DNA of 37,233 nt from Desulfobulbus propionicus (GCA_020720325.1 DYOW01000015.1:1-37233), one strand, 5' to 3'; numbered from the stretch's first letter, positions 25,194-34,203 are shown. The notes: generated by a model not told the origin, from the sequence alone. Numbers and translations: made by a program.

Positions 25194-26234
25194 ATGTCCG
25201 ACATTACTGATAGCATATCATCACAGATGTATAAAAAATTTTTCGGGGCAGGTATTACCCTTATCTCAGTGTTGATTGCAGGAACTGCGGGTTACTGGTT
25301 CATAGGCGACGGAAAATATTCTGTAATTGACTGCTTTTATATGACGGTGATAACCATCACAACAATAGGTTTCGGTGAAATAATTGATTTATCTGGAAAC
25401 CATACAGGCAGATTATTTACTGTCTTTATAGCGCTCTTTGGAATAAGCACTCTTACCTATATTTTATCAAATTTTACTGCATTTGTCATAGAGGGAGAGC
25501 TTAATGAGACATTAAGGAGAAAAAAAATGGATAAACTAATAAAAAAACTAAAAGAACATTATATTATATGCGGTATAGAGGGAGTGGGGTTTCATATTGT
25601 CAATGAATTGGTTAAAACAAACAGACCACACATAATAGTTGACATAGATATAAAAAAAATTGAAAAAGTTCTTGAGGTTTTCCACGAGAAAGTTTACATA
25701 GAAGGTGATGCAACAGACAGTGATACGCTTTTTAAAGCAGGAATAATGAAATCAAGTGGATTATTTGCAGTATCTGGCGATGATAACCAAAACCTTGTGA
25801 TATCCCTTACAGCAAAACAGCTTAATCCTGCCGTAAGGGTTGTTGCAAGGTGCCATGACCCTAAAAATATTGAAAAAATGAAAAAAGCAGGCGCTGATTC
25901 CGTTGTATCAACCACTTTTATCGGAGGGCTAAGGATGGCGTCCGAAATGGTTAGACCTGCTGTGGTATCTTTTCTTGATATAATGCTTCGCGATAAGAAA
26001 AAAAATTTACGCATAGAGGAAATCAAGGTTACAGAATTGTTTTCCGGCATGACACTTTCAGAACTTAACTTAAAAAATTATCAGAATATGCTTTTGATAG
26101 CAGTAAAAACAGAAGATAATTGGTTTTTTAATCCTCCCGGTAATTTTGAACTAAAAACTGATAACATATTAATTTTTATGTGTTCATCCCATGAAAGAGA
26201 GGAAATGGAGCAGTTTTTTATGGGAAATCAATGA
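25194..26234 (+). CDS. Two-TM potassium channel with RCK (TrkA-N/TrkA-C) domain
   Basis: The 346-residue protein has a first membrane helix (about 17-37), a pore with the selectivity filter TIGFGE (residues 57-62), a second helix (about 70-100), an RCK Rossmann domain from about 118 (HYIICGIEGVGFHIVNELV, the GDATDSDTLFKAGI motif, then VVSTTFIGGLRMA) and a TrkA-C domain (about 260-345, IEEIKVTELFSGMTLSELN). The layout is that of MthK-like channels, in which RCK domains form a gating ring. An internal ATG at 25527 (Met112), immediately before the RCK domain, has its own SD site. The main ATG has only a distant AAGGA. Confidence 0.93.
   Translation: MSDITDSISSQMYKKFFGAGITLISVLIAGTAGYWFIGDGKYSVIDCFYMTVITITTIGFGEIIDLSGNHTGRLFTVFIALFGISTLTYILSNFTAFVIEGELNETLRRKKMDKLIKKLKEHYIICGIEGVGFHIVNELVKTNRPHIIVDIDIKKIEKVLEVFHEKVYIEGDATDSDTLFKAGIMKSSGLFAVSGDDNQNLVISLTAKQLNPAVRVVARCHDPKNIEKMKKAGADSVVSTTFIGGLRMASEMVRPAVVSFLDIMLRDKKKNLRIEEIKVTELFSGMTLSELNLKNYQNMLLIAVKTEDNWFFNPPGNFELKTDNILIFMCSSHEREEMEQFFMGNQ
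25514..25529 (+). promoter_or_regulatory. Internal ribosome binding site and start for a free RCK domain
   Basis: AAGGAG at 25514-25519 is followed seven bases later by an in-frame ATG at 25527-25529, codon 112, just before the RCK domain. It would give a soluble product of 235 residues. In MthK an internal start at Met107 makes the same kind of free RCK subunit. Confidence 0.6.
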
Positions 26235-26387
26235 AGAATTAATTAAGCCCTTTGAAGTAATTTACCGGGTGTCCAAAAATCTGCCTGCATTTTTTTATGT
26301 TTCCCTTTTCAAAAATTTTTCATTTAATATTTTAATCAAATTATATTTTTTTCAAAAGAATAAAAAAGAGCTGGATTTAAAATAAAA

Positions 26388-26415
26388 AAACCCCTTAATC
26401 TTAATCAAGGGGTTT
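26388..26415. terminator. Bidirectional intrinsic terminator
   Basis: AAACCCCTT (26388-26396) pairs with AAGGGGTTT (26407-26415) across a 10-base loop. On the minus strand the stem is followed by a long T run, so it serves the small Q/N/P-rich gene. On the plus strand it can end the channel transcript. Confidence 0.85.
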
Positions 26416-26448
26416 AATTGCAATAATTAAGGAGATAATTAAAAAAAC

Positions 26449-26682
26449 CTATGCGTAAATATTCAGTCTTTGTTCTGCTGTATTTTTAGAAGGATTGACT
26501 GTATTATTTGTCTGCGACTGCTCCACTGGTTTTTGAGGTGACTGGCGGTTTTCAACATTTCCTCCCGGAGGGGGAACGGGCGCCTGAGGTTGTTTTGGTT
26601 GTTGATTTTGCTGGGTGTTTGTTGTTTTACTAATGTTAACTGCGTTTGCAACATTCTGATATGTCGAAGAATTAACCTGCAT
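26449..26682 (-). CDS. Small Q/N/P-rich protein of unknown function
   Basis: The 77-residue protein is low in complexity: it is rich in Gln, Asn, Pro, Thr and Ser, has an APVPPPGG stretch in the middle and no hydrophobic segment. The start is well supported by AGGAGG a few bases upstream of the ATG, and a strong terminator follows. It thus appears to be a stand-alone transcript, 128 bases downstream of the end of clpB. Composition suggests an intrinsically disordered protein. I do not recognise a family. Confidence 0.65.
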   Translation of the reverse strand: MQVNSSTYQNVANAVNISKTTNTQQNQQPKQPQAPVPPPGGNVENRQSPQKPVEQSQTNNTVNPSKNTAEQRLNIYA

Positions 26683-26810
26683 AGTTTCCTCCTGTTTGTA
26701 GGAATAATTAAATATTAATATAATACATTCTGGCCTTTATGCAATAAAAAAAATTATCCAAAATTTTTTTTTATATTTTTTTCAATCTCTTATAAAGCAA
26801 TCCATGCAAA

Positions 26811-29384
26811 CTATTCAAAAACCAGCCAGCCATCCCTTACATCAACCTTAATGGTATCCTTTTCTTTATAAATTCCTTCGAGTATTTTGATTGAAAGGGA
26901 ATCTTCAAGGTATTTCTGAATTGCCCTCTTTAAGGGTCTTGCGCCAAAGGCAGGCTCATATCCCCTTTCAGACAGCCAGTCTTTGGCAGCATCTGACACC
27001 TGAAGCTCCATGCCGTTATCCTCAATTCTTTTGTTAAGATAACGAAGCTGAATCTCAATAATCTTTTTAAGGTGTTCTCTTCCAAGGGAATGAAATATTA
27101 TAGTTTCATCAACCCTGTTAAGAAATTCAGGTCTGAAATACATCTTCATAACCTCTTTGACCTTCTTTTCTATGTCTCCCGGGTCTTTAAGCTCCTGAAT
27201 AATATCGCTTCCAAGATTTGAGGTCATAATAATGATTGTATTCTTAAAATCAACGGTTCTGCCCTTGCCGTCTGTGAGCCTTCCGTCATCAAGTATCTGC
27301 AAAAGAATATTAAAGACATCATGATGCGCCTTCTCAACCTCATCAAAAAGAATAACGCTGTAAGGGCGCCTTCTCACCGCCTCGGTTAAAAATCCGCCTT
27401 CTTCATAACCAACATAACCCGGAGGCGCTCCTATTAGCCTTGCAACAGCATGTTTTTCCATATATTCCGTCATGTCAATTCGTATCATTGCCTGCTCAGT
27501 GTCAAACATAAACTCAGCAAGCGCCCTTGCAAGCTCTGTCTTTCCAACGCCTGTTGGGCCAAGAAAGATAAAAGAACCAATAGGGCGTTTGGGATCCTGT
27601 AGCCCTGCCCTTGCCCTTCTCACAGAATTTGAAACTGCCTTTATAGCGTCTTCCTGCCCCACAACACGCTGAGAAAGCCTTGCTTCCATGCGCACAAGCT
27701 TTTCCTTTTCAGCCTCAACAAGCTTGCTTACAGGGATTCCAGTCCATTTGGATATGATGTCCGCAATGTCTTCAGCGGTCACCTCTTCATTTAAAAGACT
27801 CCTGCCCTCTTTGTGAAGCTCTTCTATCTTATGCTGGTTGACTTCCAGTTCCTTTTGGAGTTTGGGTATTTCACCGTAAATTATCTCGGCAACCTTATTA
27901 AAATCACCCTGTCTCTGGAATTTGTCGGATTCTATCTTGAGGGAGTCTATTTTTTCCTTTATCTCCCTCATCTGGAGAATCATGTCCTTTTCACCCTGCC
28001 ATCTTGCCTTTAGCGCGGAAACAGATTCATTATAGTCTGCAAGTTCCTTTTCAATATTTTTAAGCCGTTGTCTCGATGCCTCATCTGTTTCTTTAATTAA
28101 AGCCTGTTTTTCAATCTCAAGACCAATTATATTCCTCTGTATTTCGTCAATTTCAGATGGAAGGCTGTCTATTTCAATCCTTAGCTTGGCTGCAGCCTCG
28201 TCAATAAGGTCAATCGCCTTGTCAGGCAAAAACCTGTCAGTTATATATCGAAATGACAGTGTAGCTGCAGAGACAATCGCCGAATCTTTAATGCGAACGC
28301 CGTGATGAACCTCATATTTTTCTTTTAATCCCCTTAAAATAGCGATTGTGTCCTCAACAGTAGGCTCGTTAACAAGAACTGGCTGAAATCTTCTTTCAAG
28401 GGCAGGGTCTTTTTCAATATACTTCCTGTATTCATCTATTGTTGTCGCGCCTATACAGTGAAGCTCACCCCTGGAAAGGGCTGGTTTTAACATATTTGAG
28501 GCATCCATAGCCCCCTGAGCAGCGCCTGCGCCAACAAGGGTATGCATCTCGTCAATAAAGAGTATTACATCTCCCTGTTTTTCAGCAACCTCTTTTAACA
28601 CAGCCTTTAGCCTTTCCTCAAATTCTCCCCGAAACTTTGCCCCTGCAATAAGGGATCCCATGTCAAGCGTCACAACCTGCCTGTCTTTAAGGGTTTCAGG
28701 AACATCGCCTGATATAATCCTCTGGGCAAGACCTTCAACAATGGCGGTTTTACCAACACCTGGTTCACCTATTAAAACCGGATTATTCTTTGTCCTACGG
28801 GAAAGAACCTGCAAGACCCTCCTGATTTCGTCATTTCTGCCTATAACCGGATCGAGTTTACCCTGTCTTGCAAGTCCTGTGAGATCTTTTCCGTATTTTT
28901 CAAGCGCCTGGAATTTACTTTCAGGGTCAGGTTCGGTTATCCTCTGGCTTCCTCTGACTGCCACAAGGGCTTTAAGAAAATTATCTTTATTTATACCATA
29001 TTTTGAAAGAATCTGGGAAGATTTTTGCTGGGGATTATCAAGTATTGAAAGGATAATATGCTCCTGACTGATGTATTCGTCTTTCATTTCCCCTGCAATG
29101 GAAAATGACTTTTCAAAAACCCTGTTAAGAGTGGATGAAATATAAACCTGTGTGACTGATGAGGCCACAGGCAGCTTAATGATCTCGTTTTCAAGGTCTT
29201 TTTTTATCTGCTCCACTGGCATATTAAGCTTTTTAAGAACAGAATATGCCACGCCTTCGGGCTGGTCAAGAAACGCATGGAAAATATGTTCCGGCTCAAT
29301 CTGCGTGTTTCCCCTGTTAAGAGCCATTGACTGGGCTTTTTGAAGGGCCTCCTGGGATTTTGTGGTAAATTTGTCAAACTGCAT
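26811..29384 (-). CDS. clpB: ClpB, AAA+ disaggregase
   Basis: The 857-residue protein is full-length ClpB, the chaperone that extracts polypeptides from aggregates together with DnaK. It shows the N domain (about 1-145, [17 protein letters not shown]), a first AAA+ module (Walker A GEPGVGKT near residue 205), the M-domain coiled coil (about 400-530), a second AAA+ module (Walker A GPTGVGKT near 606) and the ClpB-type [18 protein letters not shown] near the C-terminus. The ClpP-binding IGF/IGL loop of ClpA/ClpX is not evident. CAGGAG lies upstream of the ATG. No CIRCE element is visible upstream. Confidence 0.98.
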   Translation of the reverse strand: MQFDKFTTKSQEALQKAQSMALNRGNTQIEPEHIFHAFLDQPEGVAYSVLKKLNMPVEQIKKDLENEIIKLPVASSVTQVYISSTLNRVFEKSFSIAGEMKDEYISQEHIILSILDNPQQKSSQILSKYGINKDNFLKALVAVRGSQRITEPDPESKFQALEKYGKDLTGLARQGKLDPVIGRNDEIRRVLQVLSRRTKNNPVLIGEPGVGKTAIVEGLAQRIISGDVPETLKDRQVVTLDMGSLIAGAKFRGEFEERLKAVLKEVAEKQGDVILFIDEMHTLVGAGAAQGAMDASNMLKPALSRGELHCIGATTIDEYRKYIEKDPALERRFQPVLVNEPTVEDTIAILRGLKEKYEVHHGVRIKDSAIVSAATLSFRYITDRFLPDKAIDLIDEAAAKLRIEIDSLPSEIDEIQRNIIGLEIEKQALIKETDEASRQRLKNIEKELADYNESVSALKARWQGEKDMILQMREIKEKIDSLKIESDKFQRQGDFNKVAEIIYGEIPKLQKELEVNQHKIEELHKEGRSLLNEEVTAEDIADIISKWTGIPVSKLVEAEKEKLVRMEARLSQRVVGQEDAIKAVSNSVRRARAGLQDPKRPIGSFIFLGPTGVGKTELARALAEFMFDTEQAMIRIDMTEYMEKHAVARLIGAPPGYVGYEEGGFLTEAVRRRPYSVILFDEVEKAHHDVFNILLQILDDGRLTDGKGRTVDFKNTIIIMTSNLGSDIIQELKDPGDIEKKVKEVMKMYFRPEFLNRVDETIIFHSLGREHLKKIIEIQLRYLNKRIEDNGMELQVSDAAKDWLSERGYEPAFGARPLKRAIQKYLEDSLSIKILEGIYKEKDTIKVDVRDGWLVFE

Positions 29385-29509
29385 CTGACTTTTTCTCCTG
29401 AAAAATTTTTATCTTAATTTTAAGAAAAAAATAAGTATTATTTTGAAAATTTCAATTTTAGATTCAGGCAACAAAAATATTTGGCATTGTTAATTTTGCA
29501 TAGTTTGTG

Positions 29510-29584
29510 ATATGAGATTGCTTCGCTTGTAATGACAAACAACTCTGTCATTTCGAAAAACGCAGTGACGAAGCAATCTCATAT
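29510..29584. repeat. Palindromic intergenic repeat (REP/MITE-like)
   Basis: A perfect 16-bp inverted repeat (29510-29525 with 29569-29584) encloses a second 7-bp inverted repeat (29531-29537 with 29546-29552), so it can form a branched hairpin. On the plus strand it is followed by seven Ts. It lies between clpB and the interrupted gene at 29637-30362, about 125 bases upstream of the clpB start. No ORF is inside. Confidence 0.7.
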
Positions 29585-29636
29585 TTTTTTAATCAGAGCT
29601 TACATTAAAAGCTATAATAGCTCAACTCAGGATATT

Positions 29637-30362
29637 TCACGATTTATAGCTTAATTCATTATAAAATTTTCCATCTGCTGTGGGAGTAATTGTCCCATCC
29701 GCAGAAATAGATAGGGCAATGGAAGCATAATGTGGTGTATTGCTGAATAGATAGCTATACTTTGCAAGCGCAGCAGCTCTTTGCGCATCGGACGTTGCTG
29801 CCATATAGGCCATTGAAAATTCCAGGCTGGGCTGCATAGCTACAAAATAACTCGTTAGTGCATTTATCGTGCTTAATTCTCGCTCCAATGACGGATTATC
29901 ATTAAGCATCTGCTTAAATTCATCTGCATAAGCATAATCCTTTGGTAATTGAATCTGACCAGTCACATCATAAATAATTGTCTCCGGCGCATTTGGTATG
30001 TCGTAATCTTGCAACAATTTTTTTAGTTTTTCGGATGCGTATTTTGATAGGGCATCTATATTTTCAGGTGTTGGCGCTAATAGTGGTATAGAATCCAAAT
30101 CTGCTGGCTCAGTAGTCGCCGTAAAATATGCATCTATATCCATTGCCACTTTTCCTTTATCCGTATCAAGGTATGTTTCACCAATAGAGAATGTGGCATT
30201 TTTTTCCGATGTATGCGATTTTAAGGAAGTTTTTTCAGGGCTGTTAGTTTTTTGCGCTGTTTTAAAAAAAGAAGCAAATTCATTTTCTGCCTTTGCTTTA
30301 TTGGATCTATCTAACGGATATTCTTGTTTAAAATTTTACGCTGCAATACTGGCAATACTCAT
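29637..30362 (-). pseudogene. Unrecognised gene with nonsense codon 9, next to the T3SS operon
   Basis: ATG at 30362 has a good upstream GGGGG site. The frame reads MSIASIAA, then TAA at 30338-30336, then continues open for over 230 codons to 29637. Without the stop it would encode 241 residues. The later part is soluble and helical, with DLDSIPLLAPTPENIDALS, DVTGQIQLPKDYAYADEF and LAKYSYLFSNTPHYASIAL. A shorter product could still be made from GTG 30149 or ATG 30143, the latter with AAGGA upstream. It follows sctU by about 100 bases in the same direction. A secreted substrate of the T3SS is possible but unproven. I do not recognise the family. Confidence 0.6.
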
Positions 30363-30464
30363 AGTTTGTCCCCCTAAATGATTTATTCTCAATCATCCAA
30401 GCAAAATATACGCCAATTCAATCAAGTTGCCAAAATTTACAAAGAAACCTTTTTGATTTATTAA

Positions 30465-31505
30465 TTAAGCTTTATTCAGACTCTGAACCCACTTTAACAC
30501 CTCTGCCACAGGCTCTATTAAATCAGAAGGAATGAATTTATCAACAGCCACCTGTTCATAAAGAGAATGGGCAAGGGGGACATTTTGCATTATTGGTATG
30601 CCTTCTTCCTTTGCGACCTCAATAATTCGCCTGGCAAGAAGGTCTTCCCCTTTGCTTACTACAACAGGCAGGGGCGTCTTGTCTTTGTCATAATAAAGCG
30701 CAATTGCAAGGTGCTGTGGGTTTGTCACAACAACAGTCGCTTTTCTGGTCTTTTGAACAGTATCATTCATAGCCATCTCCCTGTGAAGCTGTTTTCTCTT
30801 GCTCTTTATTATGGGATCACCCTCCATTTCCTTATATTCCTGTTTAACCTCGTCCTTTGACATCATAAGTTTTTTAGTATGCCTCTTTTTTTGCCAGAAA
30901 TAATCTATCGCAGCAATAATAATAAAGGCGGTGGCAGTGTTTATCACCAGATCCTTCATTATGACGCCAAAAATTAAAAGTATTCCAGGCAAACCCAAGT
31001 ATGGAATCTTAATAACATTATCCAGATTTTCCATTATAAGTTTATAGAGCAGATAGCCAAGAAAAAGAATCTTTATAATGGATTTAAAAAATTCCATGAG
31101 ATTATCCATGGAAAATATCTTTTTTATGCCTTCAGCAGGGTTAAGTTTGTTTAGCGAGGGCTTAATTGACTCAAAACTGAACATTACGCCCACCTGAAAC
31201 AGATTCGCAAAAATTCCTATTATCATTGCAATAAAAACAACAGGCAGGGACAAAATAAGAACTTTGTAAAACACACCCTGTAAAACAGCCCCCAATGCAG
31301 ATTCAAAAGGCTGTGTATAAAAGTGTGTTGGCAAAAGCATAAGCTCCTTAAATTCTTCAAGGTATTTGGGAAACATTGCCCAGAGAAAAAACAATACAGA
31401 AACAAGAACCGTTGCGGAAGGAACTTCCTTGCTCTTTGCAACCTGCCCTTTTTGCTTTGCATCCTTTAATTTTTTGGGAGTAGGTTTTTCTGTCTTATCA
31501 CTCAC
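30465..31505 (-). CDS. sctU: SctU, T3SS export switch protein (YscU/FlhB family)
   Basis: The 346-residue protein has four membrane helices in its N-terminal half and a cytoplasmic C-terminal domain. It starts MSDKTEKPTPKKLKDAKQKG, the family's conserved opening. The autocleavage site, normally NPTH, reads NPQH at residues 262-265 (bases 30711-30722), in VVTNPQHLAIALYY. The rest of the C-terminal domain (VVSKGEDLLARRIIEVAKEE and PLAHSLYEQV) is normal. SctU controls the switch of exported substrate class. It is the last gene of the sct operon seen here and overlaps sctT by four bases. Confidence 0.95.
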   Translation of the reverse strand: MSDKTEKPTPKKLKDAKQKGQVAKSKEVPSATVLVSVLFFLWAMFPKYLEEFKELMLLPTHFYTQPFESALGAVLQGVFYKVLILSLPVVFIAMIIGIFANLFQVGVMFSFESIKPSLNKLNPAEGIKKIFSMDNLMEFFKSIIKILFLGYLLYKLIMENLDNVIKIPYLGLPGILLIFGVIMKDLVINTATAFIIIAAIDYFWQKKRHTKKLMMSKDEVKQEYKEMEGDPIIKSKRKQLHREMAMNDTVQKTRKATVVVTNPQHLAIALYYDKDKTPLPVVVSKGEDLLARRIIEVAKEEGIPIMQNVPLAHSLYEQVAVDKFIPSDLIEPVAEVLKWVQSLNKA

Positions 31506-32293
31506 CTGAGAAGTTCTCCTAAAAAGTTGATGCTTTGTGAAAAGTCAAGAAAATGTCCCTTAAAAAATGAGAATAAAAAGGAAAGATATAAAATCAGGAC
31601 AAACATAGCTACACCAGCTTTTACTGGCATGGCAAGGAAAAAAACATTTAATTGCGGGGAAAACCTGCTCACAAGCCCAAGCCCGAATTCTGTTAAAAAA
31701 ATTGTAATAATTACGGGTGAGGACAAAAGAATAATCATTGAAAAAAGTTTATCAGCCTGATTAAGAAAAAAAAGGGCAATATCTTTGTCAAACTTTGGAT
31801 AAAATGAAAAAACCGGCCATATATGGTAGCTTTCAAAAATCGTGGAAAGCAAAAGAAAAAAACCACCGTAAGAAATAAAAAGCACAATTGATGTCTGCAT
31901 AAAAAGAGAGCCAAGCGGGGTTGTATCCTCACCAGCAATGGGGTCAGACATTCCTGCCATTGAGCCTCCGCACTGATTGGCAATAAAATTTCCAATGCCT
32001 TCAACTGCCCAAAAAATTATGCTAAAAAGAAACCCCATGAATACGCCTATTATAATTTCTTTAATTAAAATGACAAAATAATCTAAATTCATGGTTAAGT
32101 TGTCAGGCATTAAAGGATATAAAAATGGCACAACCATTATTGCAAAGGAAAAAATCACGACATTTCTTGAAACCCCCTGCAAAACATTTGTGCTTAAAAG
32201 GGGAAAAATTGAAAATATGGCAAGCATCCTTGGCGTTGTAATTGAAACACAAAGCAAGAGTTTTTTGATAAATTCTATTTCACTCTCATTCAT
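31502..32293 (-). CDS. sctT: SctT, T3SS inner-membrane export component (YscT/FliR family)
   Basis: This 263-residue polytopic protein is of the SctT/FliR family, part of the SctR-S-T export gate. Family landmarks include TTPRMLAIFSIFPLLS near the N-terminus, EIIIGVFMGFLFSIIFWAVE, CGGSMAGMSDPIAGEDTTPL and a VSRFSPQLNVFFLAMPVK motif. Hydrophobic helices fill the length. It overlaps sctS by four bases and sctU by four bases. Confidence 0.94.
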   Translation of the reverse strand: MNESEIEFIKKLLLCVSITTPRMLAIFSIFPLLSTNVLQGVSRNVVIFSFAIMVVPFLYPLMPDNLTMNLDYFVILIKEIIIGVFMGFLFSIIFWAVEGIGNFIANQCGGSMAGMSDPIAGEDTTPLGSLFMQTSIVLFISYGGFFLLLSTIFESYHIWPVFSFYPKFDKDIALFFLNQADKLFSMIILLSSPVIITIFLTEFGLGLVSRFSPQLNVFFLAMPVKAGVAMFVLILYLSFLFSFFKGHFLDFSQSINFLGELLR

Positions 32294-32562
32294 TTTACAA
32301 GAAGTGGAAAGGTATCAAAGATATTATTTGCATAATTATAAAGCTCAGCGCCAAGCCAGTGAACAGTTAAGGCAATTGTTATCACAACAGCCACAAGTTT
32401 TACCGCAAAAGATATTGTCTGTTCCTGGATCTGAGTCAAAGCCTGAATAAGACTTACAAGAAGACCAACAACAGACGCCACAACAATAGGAGGCATTGAT
32501 AAGATTAAAACCAGGTATAAACAGTTTAAGGTAAGCTCAAGTATTGTGGCAGATGAATCCAT
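32290..32562 (-). CDS. sctS: SctS, T3SS inner-membrane export component (YscS/FliQ family)
   Basis: The 90-residue two-helix protein is of the SctS/FliQ family, part of the export gate. It shows the PPIVVASVVGLLVSLIQALTQ and QTISFAVKLVAV segments. I choose ATG 32562 rather than the frame's first ATG at 32610: the shorter form has the family's usual length (86-90) and begins five bases after the sctR stop, whereas the longer one adds 16 residues lying inside sctR. It overlaps sctT by four bases. Confidence 0.92.
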   Translation of the reverse strand: MDSSATILELTLNCLYLVLILSMPPIVVASVVGLLVSLIQALTQIQEQTISFAVKLVAVVITIALTVHWLGAELYNYANNIFDTFPLLVK

Positions 32563-32567
32563 AGTTT

Positions 32568-33221
32568 TTATCTGTAAGTGAGCACAAGCCCATGTATAAG
32601 CCTTGCCCATCCGTTTAATAATACAAAAAGCAGCAACTTAAAAGGTAGAGATATTGTCATTGGGGAGACCATCATCATTCCCATTGCAAGAAGTATATTT
32701 GAGACAATCAAATCTATAGCAACAAAAGGAAGGTATATAAGAAAACCAATCTGAAAGGCTGCTGTAATCTCTGAAACAGTAAAAGAAGGAATAAGAACAA
32801 TCAAATCATCTTCCTTAAGATTTTTTGCCCTATCCTCGGGCCAGAGAACCTTTGCTGATTTTACAAAAAACATCCTTTCCTTATCGTGTGAATGTTTCAT
32901 AAGAAAATCTCCCAGAGGTTTTTTGACTTTTTCATAGACACTTGTGTAAAATGCCATATCTTTTCTGGAAAAATCTTCATTTTTTAAACCATCGTATAAA
33001 TCCTGAACAACAGGCGCCATAATATATACGGAAAGAATCACAGCAAGACCGTTTATTACAAGATTTGGGGGAATCTGCTGGACGCCAAGGGCATTTCGGA
33101 TGAGAGAAAGCACCACAACAAGTTTTATATAGGATGTCACCATTATTGCGATAAAAGGCATTAATCCCAAAAAAATCAGAAAAGGAACTATTTGATATAA
33201 ATCTGGGTAATTACCTGGCAT
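32568..33221 (-). CDS. sctR: SctR, T3SS inner-membrane export component (YscR/FliP family)
   Basis: The 217-residue protein is of the SctR/FliP family. It has MVTSYIKLVVVLSLIRNALGVQQIPPN, the conserved hydrophilic region with a DDLIVLIPSFTVSEITAAFQIGFLIYLPF segment and MGMMMVSPMTISLPFKLLLF. It lacks the cleavable signal peptide usual for FliP, in keeping with an injectisome SctR. It forms the entry pore with SctS and SctT. It overlaps sctQ by 11 bases. Confidence 0.95.
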   Translation of the reverse strand: MPGNYPDLYQIVPFLIFLGLMPFIAIMVTSYIKLVVVLSLIRNALGVQQIPPNLVINGLAVILSVYIMAPVVQDLYDGLKNEDFSRKDMAFYTSVYEKVKKPLGDFLMKHSHDKERMFFVKSAKVLWPEDRAKNLKEDDLIVLIPSFTVSEITAAFQIGFLIYLPFVAIDLIVSNILLAMGMMMVSPMTISLPFKLLLFVLLNGWARLIHGLVLTYR

Positions 33222-34203
33222 TACCTGAAAACTCCAGTATTCTTACCCCGATTTTATCCTCAATTTTAATAATTTCGCCTGTGGCAATATTTTTTCCATT
33301 GGCAATGATACTAACAGGACGCTCAATCTTTGCGTCCAGCTCAAAGGCATAGCCTGTCTGGATAGTTTTTAGCTCACCAAGCGTAAGGGTTTTTCTCCCG
33401 ATTTCAAATTCAAGGGTTATGGGAATATTATTAATATCATCACCAGTGTTATTATCAGAACTCATTGATTCCTCCACTATATTATTTAATGTGATTAAAT
33501 TGTCTTTTTTGTCGCCTGAATATATCCTTAAAGGAGTTTTAATATAAATATCAGAATTAGTTAAAAAATCAGCATTATTTAAGATAATAATATCATTAAT
33601 ACCAAGATTTGATAGTTCTTTATGAGAAATCTTTATTCTATCTATTAATACAGATATATTAAATTCTAAAAAATTATAATCCGTCTTATATGATATCTCT
33701 CTTTTTTTATACATATTGGCTATATTTTTAATGCCTGTTTTATTTAATAAAAACCCGCCATTAATTTTAATGTTATCTTCTGAAACAATCTTAAAAAACA
33801 TATCAGGCTTATTAAACTTATTATCCTTAATAAGTGATACTGACAAATTATTTATGACAATATCTTTTTTAATTTTTTTTTCAAGCTGATTGATTAAATC
33901 TTCTGATAATGCCTGAATAATAATATTTTTTAAATTAGCGTCTAAATCAGCAACAGGAATATCCGTAATAAAACCTTCCAGGATATTATTTATGATATTG
34001 TTTTCAATGTATAATAAAATCGGTTCATTATTCAGATTAAATTTTATAATAAATGAAGGCGTAAAAAAATTCGCAAACTGCTCAAAGCAAAAGGCATATT
34101 TTTTATTATTAAAATATAAATCTATTGGTTGATTTTTATTGAAAATTGTATTTAATAAACTAATTGTTTCTTTGTCTGATGTCTTAAACTCAGGTATATT
34201 CAT
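33211..34203 (-). CDS. sctQ: SctQ, T3SS cytoplasmic sorting-platform (C-ring) protein
   Basis: The 330-residue protein has a divergent N-terminal part rich in Asn, Ile and Lys and a clear C-terminal SpoA domain (about 260-328): PITLEFEIGRKTLTLGELKTI, then ELDAKIERPVSIIANGKNIATGEIIKIEDKIGVRI. SctQ proteins build the cytoplasmic sorting platform. Gene position between sctP and sctR supports the call. An internal ATG at 33465 (Met247) with its own SD site precedes the SpoA domain. The start overlaps the sctP stop by one base. Confidence 0.88.
   Translation of the reverse strand: MNIPEFKTSDKETISLLNTIFNKNQPIDLYFNNKKYAFCFEQFANFFTPSFIIKFNLNNEPILLYIENNIINNILEGFITDIPVADLDANLKNIIIQALSEDLINQLEKKIKKDIVINNLSVSLIKDNKFNKPDMFFKIVSEDNIKINGGFLLNKTGIKNIANMYKKREISYKTDYNFLEFNISVLIDRIKISHKELSNLGINDIIILNNADFLTNSDIYIKTPLRIYSGDKKDNLITLNNIVEESMSSDNNTGDDINNIPITLEFEIGRKTLTLGELKTIQTGYAFELDAKIERPVSIIANGKNIATGEIIKIEDKIGVRILEFSGNAR
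33463..33475 (-). promoter_or_regulatory. Internal ribosome binding site and start for SctQ-C
   Basis: On the minus strand GGAGG (33475-33471) is followed five bases later by an in-frame ATG (33465-33463), codon 247 of sctQ, directly before the SpoA domain. The product would be 84 residues, the size of known SctQ-C/FliN-like proteins made by internal initiation in Yersinia, Salmonella and other injectisomes. Confidence 0.7.

Noticed and set aside
26191-26385. Plus-strand 64-codon frame overlapping the end of the channel gene
   Set aside because: It starts inside the channel gene in another frame with no clear RBS, and is composed of AT-driven Phe/Lys/Ile codons.
28920-28980. Internal start giving a short ClpB lacking the N domain
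   Set aside because: The linker after the N domain has no well-placed ATG or GTG with an SD site in frame.
29479-29500. Sigma-54-like TGGCA ... TTTGCA upstream of clpB
   Set aside because: The spacing between the GG and GC elements is 13 bases rather than the required 10, and it reads away from clpB.
29385-29509. CIRCE or sigma-32 element for clpB
   Set aside because: No TTAGCACTC/GAGTGCTAA inverted repeat and no convincing sigma-32 boxes; only AT-rich partial matches.
32563-32610. Upstream ATG for sctS adding 16 residues
   Set aside because: The extension lies inside sctR and lengthens SctS beyond the family norm; ATG 32562 is preferred.
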